Source: QNYQ01 sp964542985
GTDB lineage: Archaea; Thermoproteota; Thermoprotei_A; Sulfolobales; Pyrodictiaceae
Reading direction: 5' to 3'
NCBI GenBank assembly: GCA_964542985.1
Contig: CAZIWH010000035.1
Location: 1 to 18,143 of the forward strand
Length of the DNA stretch: 18,143 nt
Shown here: positions 11,837 through 18,143 of the stretch, piece by piece
Layout: each line of letters begins with the position of its first letter
Numbering within the stretch: the stretch's first letter is position 1
Made by a program: the position numbers and the translations under genes
The notes under the pieces: generated by a model
The model's database searches: none
Told to the model about the DNA's origin: nothing
The model's input: only the letters and a program-made list of their open reading frames with translations

Positions 11837-14089
11837 GTGAACAAAGCACTCGTCGCTGCAGGTATAATCATAATCATAGCGGTCGTCGCGGCTGCAGTCT
11901 ACATGGGCCGCGGCGGAACCTCCGCAACTAGGACCACGCCCGTCGCGTCGTCCCCGACGCAGACCATGACCCAAGCGCCACAGACAACCACAGCTCCCGC
12001 CAAGACAGCAACCACTAAGACCATGGGAGCCACTACGGCCACTAAGACCCAGACGCCTACTAAGACGGCCACGGCTGCCCCCAAGCCGCAGAAGATGCCC
12101 AAAGGCGTACACGTTATAGAGACGAGCAAGGCCTACGTGGTCGTAGCCCCCATGGGTGTTAAGATACCCAGCATAAACACTGGCGGCAAGAAGCTGATAA
12201 TAGTCCGCTACCAGGTCAACAAGACCGCCACCCCGCCGCCCGAGAAGTGCACTGCCTTCAGCACCATAGACCCCGCCTTCTACAGGAACACCACGATAGA
12301 CGCGCTCATCATAGCGGGTAGGAAGGAGACTGACCCCGCAGTACGCGAGGCCATCTATGAGGCCATCTACAAGCTGAGCAACATAGAGGTGCCGATACTC
12401 TGGCTTGGCCAGTACATACAGGTGCGGACCCAGTGGAGCTGGCTCCACGGCCGCTACTACCACCCCACCCTGGCTGAGCGCTACGATCTCCTATGGGAGG
12501 ACAAGAATGCGCCCAGTGTTGACCTCAACCTAGGCGGCTACAAGAACAACGCCACCACTTACGTGATAGTGACGTTCGGCTGGCCTCAGACCTTCGACCC
12601 TGCCGCGGACTACGAGACCTTTGGCTGGGCGATATGGCACAACATAGGTGACACCCTGGTGACCTACTGGAAGGACAATACTCAGTACGTGAGCCCAGAC
12701 CTGGCCGTCGCATGGGCCCACAACAAGGACGGCACGGTCTGGTACTTCGTGATAAGGGGCGGGGTCAAGGCCTACGACCCCTGGCACAACAAGGTCTACC
12801 CGATAAACGCTGTTGATGTGCTGTTCAGCATCTGGAGGATAGCCAGGCTAGGCCTAGACCCCAGCTGGATGATAACAAGCTTCATAGACGTCAACGCCTC
12901 CAAGGTGCTAAGCGAGCAGGAATTCAACCAGCTGCTCGAGAAGGGCGGCATATATGCAACCTACCATGGCAAGACCATAGAGGCTAAGAGCCTGAGTGAG
13001 TTGCTCAAGTTCTTCGGTTACAACGGCGAAACCGCTGGTGTGGTGGAGCTTAAGCTGAAGCAGCCCTACGCGGCCATACTGAGCATACTAAGTGACCCCT
13101 TCGCCAGCATCATACCCATGAAGTACTTGTTCGACAACGTTAAGGAGCTGCAGGGCAAGTACCAGGAGGCACTCAAGGCAAGCGACTACGGCAAGAACCC
13201 CGCCGCCTGGGCCAAGTACATTAAGCCCGGTAAGCAGGACCCCACCCACCTCTACCTCAACAAGTATCCCGTCGGCACCGGCCCCTACTACGTCAAGGAG
13301 TACAAGAGGGACAGCTTCATCATACTCCACTACAACCCCTACTATTGGAATGCCACTCTCTGGAACATCGCGCCCTACGGCGAGAACGGTAAGCCTAGCC
13401 ACCGGATAGTGATATATCTGCTCAACAAGGATCCCGTCGCCAGGATAGAGATACTGAAGAGCGGCCAGGCCGACACCGGCGCCATACCCTTCGACAGGCT
13501 GAAGGACGTCAAGGGAGTCAAGTACCCCGGCACCAGCTATGAGATACAGGTGAGGGAGGGCGGCATAGAGCCTACGATAATCTACATAGTGCTCAATGAT
13601 ATGAAGAAGCCGTTTGACAACCGGCTGGTAAGGCAGGCGCTGATGTACGCGGTGCCCTTCGACCAGATAAAGAACGTGGTGTACGCCGGCTACCTGGCCA
13701 GGCTCTACGGTGTCCTCCCCGCTGGCTTCCCCGGCCACAACGACAACATAGTGATACACTACAAGTTCGACATGGCTAAGGCAATGGAGCTGATAAAGAA
13801 GAGCGGTATAGACCCCGCCAAGTATACTATAGAGATATGGTACAATCAGGGCAACAGCCAGCGCGAGAAGATAGCGAACCTCCTCCAGACAACTTGGAAC
13901 CAGCTAGGCTTCAAAGTAAGCATCAAGGCGCTCAGCTGGCCTACCCTGCTAGAGAAGACTGGCAAGGGCGACTTCCAGGTCTACATCATAGGCTGGGCCC
14001 CCGACTACCTAGACCCCGACGACTACGCCGGCCCACTGCTCTACGGTGGCACCGTCTTCAGCCAGATAACCGTCACCGTCCAGGGCTAA
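11837..14089 (+). CDS. Family 5 (peptide-type) solute-binding protein, apparently circularly permuted
   Basis: Extracellular substrate receptor for the divergent opp-type importer, 750 residues. GTG 11837 follows GAGGTGA with a six-base spacer. Order of parts: MNKA then a hydrophobic segment (4-23), resembling a type IV pilin-like class III signal; a Thr-rich, probably glycosylated linker (28-88); a 50-residue stretch of unknown origin; then residues 145-220 (DPAFYRNTTIDALIIAG, TDPAVREAIYEAIYKL, WLHGRYYHP) that match the usual C-terminal end of this family. Only after a linker (221-240) does the usual N-terminal start appear (TYVIVTFGWPQTFDPAADYE), with YPVGTGPYYVKEY in the middle and IIGWAPDYLDPDDYAGPLLY as the last recognisable part. 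The protein stops 17 residues later, where about 80 more are normal. Substrate could be peptides or oligosaccharides. Domain family is sure; the permutation is inferred from motif order. Confidence 0.92.
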   Translation: MNKALVAAGIIIIIAVVAAAVYMGRGGTSATRTTPVASSPTQTMTQAPQTTTAPAKTATTKTMGATTATKTQTPTKTATAAPKPQKMPKGVHVIETSKAYVVVAPMGVKIPSINTGGKKLIIVRYQVNKTATPPPEKCTAFSTIDPAFYRNTTIDALIIAGRKETDPAVREAIYEAIYKLSNIEVPILWLGQYIQVRTQWSWLHGRYYHPTLAERYDLLWEDKNAPSVDLNLGGYKNNATTYVIVTFGWPQTFDPAADYETFGWAIWHNIGDTLVTYWKDNTQYVSPDLAVAWAHNKDGTVWYFVIRGGVKAYDPWHNKVYPINAVDVLFSIWRIARLGLDPSWMITSFIDVNASKVLSEQEFNQLLEKGGIYATYHGKTIEAKSLSELLKFFGYNGETAGVVELKLKQPYAAILSILSDPFASIIPMKYLFDNVKELQGKYQEALKASDYGKNPAAWAKYIKPGKQDPTHLYLNKYPVGTGPYYVKEYKRDSFIILHYNPYYWNATLWNIAPYGENGKPSHRIVIYLLNKDPVARIEILKSGQADTGAIPFDRLKDVKGVKYPGTSYEIQVREGGIEPTIIYIVLNDMKKPFDNRLVRQALMYAVPFDQIKNVVYAGYLARLYGVLPAGFPGHNDNIVIHYKFDMAKAMELIKKSGIDPAKYTIEIWYNQGNSQREKIANLLQTTWNQLGFKVSIKALSWPTLLEKTGKGDFQVYIIGWAPDYLDPDDYAGPLLYGGTVFSQITVTVQG

Positions 14090-14103
14090 AAGGAGACAAC
14101 GGG

Positions 14104-14143
14104 GGGAGAAGCGGCCCCTCCACGCCTCTCCCAGGGGCTTTTT
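14104..14143 (+). terminator. Probable terminator after the binding-protein gene
   Basis: GGGAGA (14104-14109) can pair with TCTCCC (14127-14132), followed by AGGGGC and a run of five T at 14139-14143. It lies in the 65-base gap between two convergent genes. Confidence 0.45.
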
Positions 14144-14154
14144 AACCAGCGGCC

Positions 14155-15033
14155 TTAACCCTTGTCCGCGTCCATCCTCGCTTCCGGCTCGCAGCCCGTT
14201 GGCCCGGTTCCCTCCCTGCAGGGCCGGGGAGGGCACACGGTGTAGCCCAGGCTCCAGCTGCAGGCGCTGCATCTCGCGGAGACCCGGATCCCGCTGCAGC
14301 CCGGGGACATGCTCTCCTCCACCCTAGTCTCCAGGGGGGCGCCGCAGCGCGGGCACCTCCTTGGCACAAGGAGAACAATGCCTCCGGCTTCGGCCTCTGC
14401 AACCTCGATCCCGAGCCTCTTCAGCTCCTCGAGGGCGCCTCTCAGCGCCTCCCCGAGCCTGGGGGCGAGGCTGTGGGCCAGCCTCCTTCCCGGCTCGGTG
14501 CAGAGCAGCTGGTCTAGGCTGTGGAGCGCGGTGAGCTGCCTCGCCGCCCCGGAGAGCACGGCGTCCAGCGAGCCCAGGCCCCTGGAGACCCACTTTGCTA
14601 CAGTCTCCGCGAACCCCAGGAACCCGAGCTTCGCAAGCGTGTCAGCATCCCTCACTACAGTCCACCAGGGGTCCCGGCCCTCCAGTATAGCGCGGACACG
14701 CTCCGCAAGCCCACGGTGGCCCAGCTCCACGAGGATCTCCCAGGCCACACGGCCAGCCAGCTCCTCCTCCCCGGCGCCGCGGAGACGCGCAGCCGGCTTG
14801 GCAGCGTCGTGGAGCATCCCCGCAGCCCAGTAGGGCAGCGGGTCGAGGCCCAGCTCCAGGGCGAGCCGTGCAGCATACCATGCAGCAGTCACACAGTGAG
14901 ACACCAGGACCCCGTGTGTCCCCCAAGCCTCCTCCTCCAGCCGGGAAAGCCGTTCAACCAGCCGAGAGGAGAACGCCACGGGAGGACGCCACTCCACAGC
15001 CAACAGCCCTCGCTGGGGAGGGGCTTTCAACAA
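14155..15033 (-). CDS. HD-domain protein with C-terminal zinc ribbon
   Basis: A 292-residue soluble protein. The first two thirds are helical with the metal-dependent phosphohydrolase pattern H46 (SHCVTAAWYAA), H75-D76 (GMLHDAAKP) and an Asp in VVRDADTLAKLG (D129 or D131), i.e. H...HD...D. The C-terminal part has C227-PR-C230 and C255-SA-C258, a zinc-ribbon arrangement, plus C246, C267, C272 and C281 that may form a second site or stabilise it. HD proteins cleave nucleotides, cyclic nucleotides or nucleic acids; the zinc ribbon suggests a nucleic-acid or protein target, but nothing fixes it. The start is uncertain: TTG 15033 gives the longest form, while GTG 14997 (preceded by GAGGG) would drop 12 poorly conserved residues. 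It is a lone - strand gene divergent from the por operon. Confidence 0.8.
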   Translation of the reverse strand: MLKAPPQRGLLAVEWRPPVAFSSRLVERLSRLEEEAWGTHGVLVSHCVTAAWYAARLALELGLDPLPYWAAGMLHDAAKPAARLRGAGEEELAGRVAWEILVELGHRGLAERVRAILEGRDPWWTVVRDADTLAKLGFLGFAETVAKWVSRGLGSLDAVLSGAARQLTALHSLDQLLCTEPGRRLAHSLAPRLGEALRGALEELKRLGIEVAEAEAGGIVLLVPRRCPRCGAPLETRVEESMSPGCSGIRVSARCSACSWSLGYTVCPPRPCREGTGPTGCEPEARMDADKG

Positions 15034-15459
15034 ACAAATAGAGGCTGGCTCCTCCGGGCCGCCGCGGCTTAGAAACGAGAATGCCCTCAGCTCTGCCTTG
15101 GCATTACTTAGCTCCTAAGCCTGGGGCTTAGGGAGGCTGTTGAAACTCCTCTGTCCGGCGCCGCCCGCGGGAAGACTTAGGCCCACAAGTGCTCCCCGTA
15201 GTCCCTCATACTCTCCGAGAAGGCGTGTAGCTGGCTCCAGCTCTGCTTGTTTCTCCCGCTGCTACTTGTTTCGGAAAACATTCTGCATTTATTTTTTGTA
15301 ACTTGATGGGGTGGATGTGTGTGCTTTCCCGGGCCATGTTTTTATTCAGGCGGCGTCACAGTGGTATTGTTTTGGAGGTATGCCGGGGCCCCTCTTTGCT
15401 CCACTACGCTCTGTAGGGTGCCCTGGCCCTGACGGTTCCTAGGGGTAGGGTGTTGTGGC
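15034..15459. other. 426-bp spacer upstream of the por operon
   Basis: No credible protein gene or tRNA-like T-arm was seen. It holds a hairpin at 15114-15132, a run of six T at 15292-15297 in an AT-rich patch (15278-15303), and a TTTTTATTC TATA-like patch at about 15338-15346 that could serve the por operon with a leader of about 90 bases. A 20-codon frame at 15380-15442 ends 17 bases before porG, but its GGAGGT touches the ATG, too close for normal initiation. For the HD gene on the other strand, an AT-rich CTATTTGTTTG lies at about 15031-15041. Confidence 0.45.
15114..15132. promoter_or_regulatory. Perfect 7-bp hairpin in the por upstream spacer
   Basis: CCTAAGC-CTGGG-GCTTAGG. The arms can be lengthened with bulges to AGCT...AGGCT on the flanks. 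It may be an operator dyad or an RNA stem; no T-run follows directly on either strand. Confidence 0.35.
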
Positions 15460-16038
15460 GTGTCGCGCGTCGAGATCAGGTTTCATGGGCGTGGTGGCCA
15501 GGGCGCGGTGACCGCGGCTGAGGTGCTGGCGAGCGCCGCTATCAGTGAGGGCAAGTACGCGATGGCTTTCCCGGAGTATGGTGCCGAGAGACGCGGCGCG
15601 CCTGTGCTCGCCTTTACCCGTATCGATGAGAAGCCTATACTGGAGAGGGAGCCTATACTGGAGCCCGATATAGTGGTTGTCCTTGATTCGAGCCTCGAGC
15701 CAGCCATATATATGAAGGGTTTGAAGAAGAACGGCCTCATAGTTATCAACACCAAGCGTACACCGGAGCAGGTGGCGGAGCATATCCGGGCCCATGGGCT
15801 GGAGCCGCCCCGGTGCATCGCCGTGGTCGACGCCACTGGTATCGCGGAGAAGCACCTAGGCGCCCCGATAGTAAACACAGCGATGCTTGGCGCCCTCGTC
15901 CGGGCCTCTAAGGTCGTGGGCTTGGATTCGCTGGAGAAGGCCGTGGAGGAGCGTTTTTCCAGCAGGCCGCGTGTCGCGGAGTCTAACCTCCGCGCAGTGG
16001 AGGACGCTTACAGCTCCACAGAGGTGGTCTGTCTGTGA
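15460..16038 (+). CDS. porG: 2-oxoacid (pyruvate):ferredoxin oxidoreductase, gamma subunit
   Basis: Gamma subunit of the four-subunit archaeal enzyme that converts pyruvate and CoA to acetyl-CoA, CO2 and reduced ferredoxin in the cytoplasm. The 192 residues open with VEIRFHGRGGQGAVTAAEVL, the diagnostic GRGGQG motif of the family, then MAFPEYGAERRGAPV and the segment IVNTAMLGALVRASKVVGLD. Length is normal. GTG 15460 is taken as the start because it directly precedes the conserved SRVEIRFHG; the upstream GGGGTAGGGTG is a fair ribosome-binding site. The stop overlaps the next start in GTGA. Gene order gamma-delta-alpha-beta is the usual one for archaeal pyruvate or 2-oxoisovalerate enzymes; the paralogues cannot be separated here with certainty. 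Confidence 0.92.
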   Translation: MSRVEIRFHGRGGQGAVTAAEVLASAAISEGKYAMAFPEYGAERRGAPVLAFTRIDEKPILEREPILEPDIVVVLDSSLEPAIYMKGLKKNGLIVINTKRTPEQVAEHIRAHGLEPPRCIAVVDATGIAEKHLGAPIVNTAMLGALVRASKVVGLDSLEKAVEERFSSRPRVAESNLRAVEDAYSSTEVVCL

Positions 16039-16382
16039 CCGAGGGTCTCGGGAGATACCTCGGCAAGAAGTACCCGACCACGTGGCAGGAGCTGCCCATC
16101 GCTGGCATAGTGCCGTGGGCCGGCAACACGGAGGAGCTTCCGAAGCACGCGTGGCGCACCATAAGGCCTGTCATAGACCAGGAGAAGTGCATCCGCTGCC
16201 GCCTCTGCTGGACCTTCTGCCCTGACGGAGCGATACTCGAGGTTGACGAGGAGTACGTGACGAAGAAGGGTCGCCGCTACAAGGTCAGCTACAAGGTGAA
16301 CTACGACTACTGTAAGGGCTGCGGCATCTGTGCCCACGAGTGCCCCGTCCACGCTATAGAGATGGTTCCGGAGGAGAGGTGA
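16035..16382 (+). CDS. porD: 2-oxoacid (pyruvate):ferredoxin oxidoreductase, delta subunit
   Basis: Small electron-transfer subunit of 115 residues carrying two [4Fe-4S] clusters that pass electrons to external ferredoxin. Cluster motifs are C52IRC55RLC58WTFC62P and C93KGC96GIC99AHEC103P, both complete CxxCxxCxxxCP. The N-terminal part (TTWQELPIAGIVPW and WRTIRPVID) is the usual delta-subunit leader. The GTG start overlaps the porG stop by four bases, a clear sign of coupled translation. In some species this domain is fused to another subunit; here it is separate, as in other archaea. Confidence 0.95.
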   Translation: MTEGLGRYLGKKYPTTWQELPIAGIVPWAGNTEELPKHAWRTIRPVIDQEKCIRCRLCWTFCPDGAILEVDEEYVTKKGRRYKVSYKVNYDYCKGCGICAHECPVHAIEMVPEER

Positions 16383-16388
16383 GCCGCC

Positions 16389-17651
16389 GTGGCGACTGTG
16401 GTTGAGGAGAAGAGGCCCGAGAAGAAGATAGTTGTGCCCAGGAAGAGGATTGCGGCTAAGGGTAACTTCGCTGCAGCCATGGCTGTCAGGGATGTAGACA
16501 TAGATGTTGCGGCTATCTATCCTATCACGCCGCAGGTGCAGATAGCGGAGAAGATAACCGAGTACGTGGCCAACGGGGAGCTCGACGCCGAGGTTATACC
16601 GGTTGAGGGCGAGCACAGCGCGATGAGCGCTGTCGTCGCAGCAGCGGCGGCCGGCGCAAGGGTGTTCACCGCTACGAGTAGCCAGGGCCTCGAGTATATG
16701 CACGAGATACTCTACATAGCCTCTGGGCTCCGCCAGCCCGTCGTCATGGCCCTCGCCACTAGAGCGCTCAGCGCCCCGATAAACATCTGGAACGACTACG
16801 CCGACGCCTTCGGCATGAGGGACACCGGCTGGATAATAATATTCAGCGAGAACGTACAAGAGGTCTACGACAACCTCATCCAGGCCTACCGCATCGCGGA
16901 GCACCCCGACGTGCTGCTCCCCGTCGTGGTGACCCTGGACGGCTACATACTGAGCCACACCGTGGAGCCCCTGGAGCCCCTGGGCAGGGAGGAGGCTCTC
17001 AGCTTCGCCCCGAAGAGGCCCCGCGGCTACCGCCCCGTCCTGGATCCGGACAGGCCGATGAGTTTCGGCATAGTAGGTGTGCCGGCCTGGTACCACGAGA
17101 TAAAGTACCAGCAGGTAGCCGCTATGAGGGAGTCCCGCCGCGTCATAGAGGAGACGGGCAGGGAGTTCGGCAAACGCTACGGCAGGGGCTACGGCTTCAT
17201 AGAGGAGTACATGATGGATGACGCCGAGGTAGCCCTGGTCAGCCTCGGCGCCACCGCGAGCCTAGTCAAGGCGGCGGTCAACAGGCTGCGCGGTGAAGGG
17301 GTAAAGGCAGGTATGGTGAAGATAAGGGTGCTCCGCCCGTTCCCCAGGGAGGAGCTCGTGAAGGCCCTGGAGAACGTGGAGGCCTGGGGCACGCTGAACC
17401 GCGCAATAACCTACGGGGGCGCCTTCGAGGACCCCCTGTACCTGGAGATAGCTGCTAGCCTAGCCGCCGAAGGCATAGCGAAGCCCTCAGCCAGCTTCAT
17501 ACACGGCATGGGCGGCCGCGATATATTCGTCCACGAGGTGGTGGAGATGTACAAGAAGCTCATGGAGCACGCCAGGGCCGGGAAGAGTGCTAGGCGCACC
17601 TACTTCTGGGGCGTCAAGGGCCACAACCCCGACGACGACCAGAAAATGTAG
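16389..17651 (+). CDS. porA: 2-oxoacid (pyruvate):ferredoxin oxidoreductase, alpha subunit
   Basis: Large catalytic partner of 420 residues that completes the thiamine-diphosphate site with the beta subunit. Recognised motifs are YPITPQ (44-49), VEGEHSAMSAVVAAAAAGAR (72-91) with the glutamate that activates thiamine diphosphate, TATSSQGLEYMHE (94-106), and APINIWNDYADAF (129-141). The C-terminal third has VALVSLGATA, KAGMVKIRVLRPFPREEL and the usual domain-II layout. The start is GTG 16389 with GAGGTGA at 16377-16383, six bases after the porD stop. The first 20 residues are a charged extension before the conserved core. The sequence does not prove pyruvate over branched-chain oxoacids as substrate. 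Confidence 0.95.
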   Translation: MATVVEEKRPEKKIVVPRKRIAAKGNFAAAMAVRDVDIDVAAIYPITPQVQIAEKITEYVANGELDAEVIPVEGEHSAMSAVVAAAAAGARVFTATSSQGLEYMHEILYIASGLRQPVVMALATRALSAPINIWNDYADAFGMRDTGWIIIFSENVQEVYDNLIQAYRIAEHPDVLLPVVVTLDGYILSHTVEPLEPLGREEALSFAPKRPRGYRPVLDPDRPMSFGIVGVPAWYHEIKYQQVAAMRESRRVIEETGREFGKRYGRGYGFIEEYMMDDAEVALVSLGATASLVKAAVNRLRGEGVKAGMVKIRVLRPFPREELVKALENVEAWGTLNRAITYGGAFEDPLYLEIAASLAAEGIAKPSASFIHGMGGRDIFVHEVVEMYKKLMEHARAGKSARRTYFWGVKGHNPDDDQKM

Positions 17652-17713
17652 TCCATGCCCCTCTCAAGCTCTTTCCACAGCTATGGCCGAGCATCATGGG
17701 AGGTGTTCCCGGG

Positions 17714-18143
17714 ATGGAGGCTCTCAAGAAGCCCGTGCGCACGATATGGGACATACCCAGAGAGGAGAACTTCGCCCCAGGCCACAACATGTGCCAAGGC
17801 TGCGGCGCCGCCCTCATAATGAGGATGCTCATGAAGGTTGTCGGCAGGGACGCCATAGTAGCCATGGGCACGGGCTGCGTGGAGGTCACGACCACGCCGT
17901 TCCCCTACACGGCGTGGAGGAACCCCTGGATACACCTGGCCTTCGAGAACACGGCCGCGGCTGCGAGCGGCGTCGAGGCAGCGCTTAAGGCGCTCCGCAG
18001 GAAGTACGGCGTCTACAAGGACAGGAAGGTGAAGGTAGTGGCGATAGCCGGTGACGGCGGTACATTCGATATAGGATTGCAGGCGCTCAGCGGCATGATG
18101 GAGAGGGGCCACGACGTCATGTACGTAGTCTACGACAACGAGG
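17714..18143 (+). CDS. porB: 2-oxoacid (pyruvate):ferredoxin oxidoreductase, beta subunit (cut by window edge)
   Basis: The first 143 residues of the thiamine-diphosphate-binding subunit; the rest lies beyond the window. APGHNMCQGCGAALIMRMLM (21-40) has the CxxC that, with C55 (MGTGCVE) and a later Cys, binds the proximal [4Fe-4S] cluster. Residues 109-124 (VAIAGDGGTFDIGLQA) hold the GDGG thiamine-diphosphate/Mg site, and the MYVVYDNE at the edge is the start of the NxxY-type motif. I chose ATG 17714 because GGAGGTG (17699-17705) is well spaced from it; an in-frame ATG at 17696 would use no visible site. The gap after porA is 62 bases, larger than the other gaps in the operon. Confidence 0.95.
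   Translation, partial: MEALKKPVRTIWDIPREENFAPGHNMCQGCGAALIMRMLMKVVGRDAIVAMGTGCVEVTTTPFPYTAWRNPWIHLAFENTAAAASGVEAALKALRRKYGVYKDRKVKVVAIAGDGGTFDIGLQALSGMMERGHDVMYVVYDNE

Noticed and set aside
11837..12470. The N-terminal 220 residues of the binding protein as an unrelated extra domain
   Set aside because: Motif order in residues 145-220 matches the C-terminal end of the same family too well, and that end is missing from the usual place.
14060..14154. A frameshift that hides the missing C-terminal part of the binding protein
   Set aside because: Only 65 bases lie before the convergent gene's end, and no frame there reads like the family C-terminus.
15380..15442. 20-codon frame just upstream of porG as a leader peptide
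   Set aside because: GGAGGT abuts the ATG, leaving no spacer for normal initiation; composition is not informative.
16008..17096. 362-codon open frame on the - strand opposite porA, and similar long - strand frames opposite the binding-protein gene
   Set aside because: Shadows caused by strong third-position GC bias; their sequences show no family and the + strand genes are certain.

Overview
The window reads as chromosome of a high-GC hyperthermophilic crenarchaeon (Thermoproteota), most like the Desulfurococcales/Pyrodictiaceae. This is inferred from the sequence, not from a database. The clues are heavy use of AGG/AGA for Arg and ATA for Ile, many GTG and TTG starts, GGAGG/GAGGTGA ribosome-binding sites, archaeal TATA-like boxes, a four-subunit archaeal 2-oxoacid:ferredoxin oxidoreductase, a PaREP1-family protein and a Thr-rich membrane-anchored binding protein. 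I see no rRNA, tRNA, CRISPR array, insertion sequence or integrase.

Layout. Positions 1-841 hold the end of ilvD and all of leuD (branched-chain amino acid synthesis, + strand, overlapping). Positions 837-3121 hold a CDF metal transporter with a C-terminal NifX-like domain, then an orphan class II glutamine amidotransferase-like protein. Positions 3357-4588 hold a thioredoxin-fold protein with a CX3C motif and a doubly membrane-anchored helical protein. Positions 4644-5129 (- strand) encode a small protein made of two DUF2795-like repeats. Positions 5485-7420 hold a malic enzyme overlapping a PaREP1-family gene. Positions 7408-11632 (- strand) are an oppBCDF-type ABC transporter operon, divergent from its likely binding-protein gene at 11837-14089. 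Positions 14155-15033 (- strand) encode an HD-domain/zinc-ribbon protein. Positions 15460 to the end hold porG-porD-porA-porB, with porB cut by the window edge.

How the parts fit. IlvD and LeuD act in valine/isoleucine and leucine synthesis. Malic enzyme supplies pyruvate, which the Por complex oxidises to acetyl-CoA with reduction of ferredoxin, so much of the window is pyruvate-centred metabolism. The transporter would import peptides or oligosaccharides; families of this type do both in archaea.

Most notable observation. The binding protein (11837-14089) appears circularly permuted. The roughly 80 residues that normally end a family 5 solute-binding protein lie near its N-terminus, directly after the membrane anchor and Thr-rich linker. 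The protein stops just after the GW.PDY.DP region, where that segment would normally begin. Other points worth a second look are the CDF gene with no usable start codon covering its first membrane helix, the 80-codon tandem duplication with a 56-bp identical block, the CX3C thioredoxin-like protein, the HD/zinc-ribbon protein and several inverted repeats in the opp divergent promoter region.
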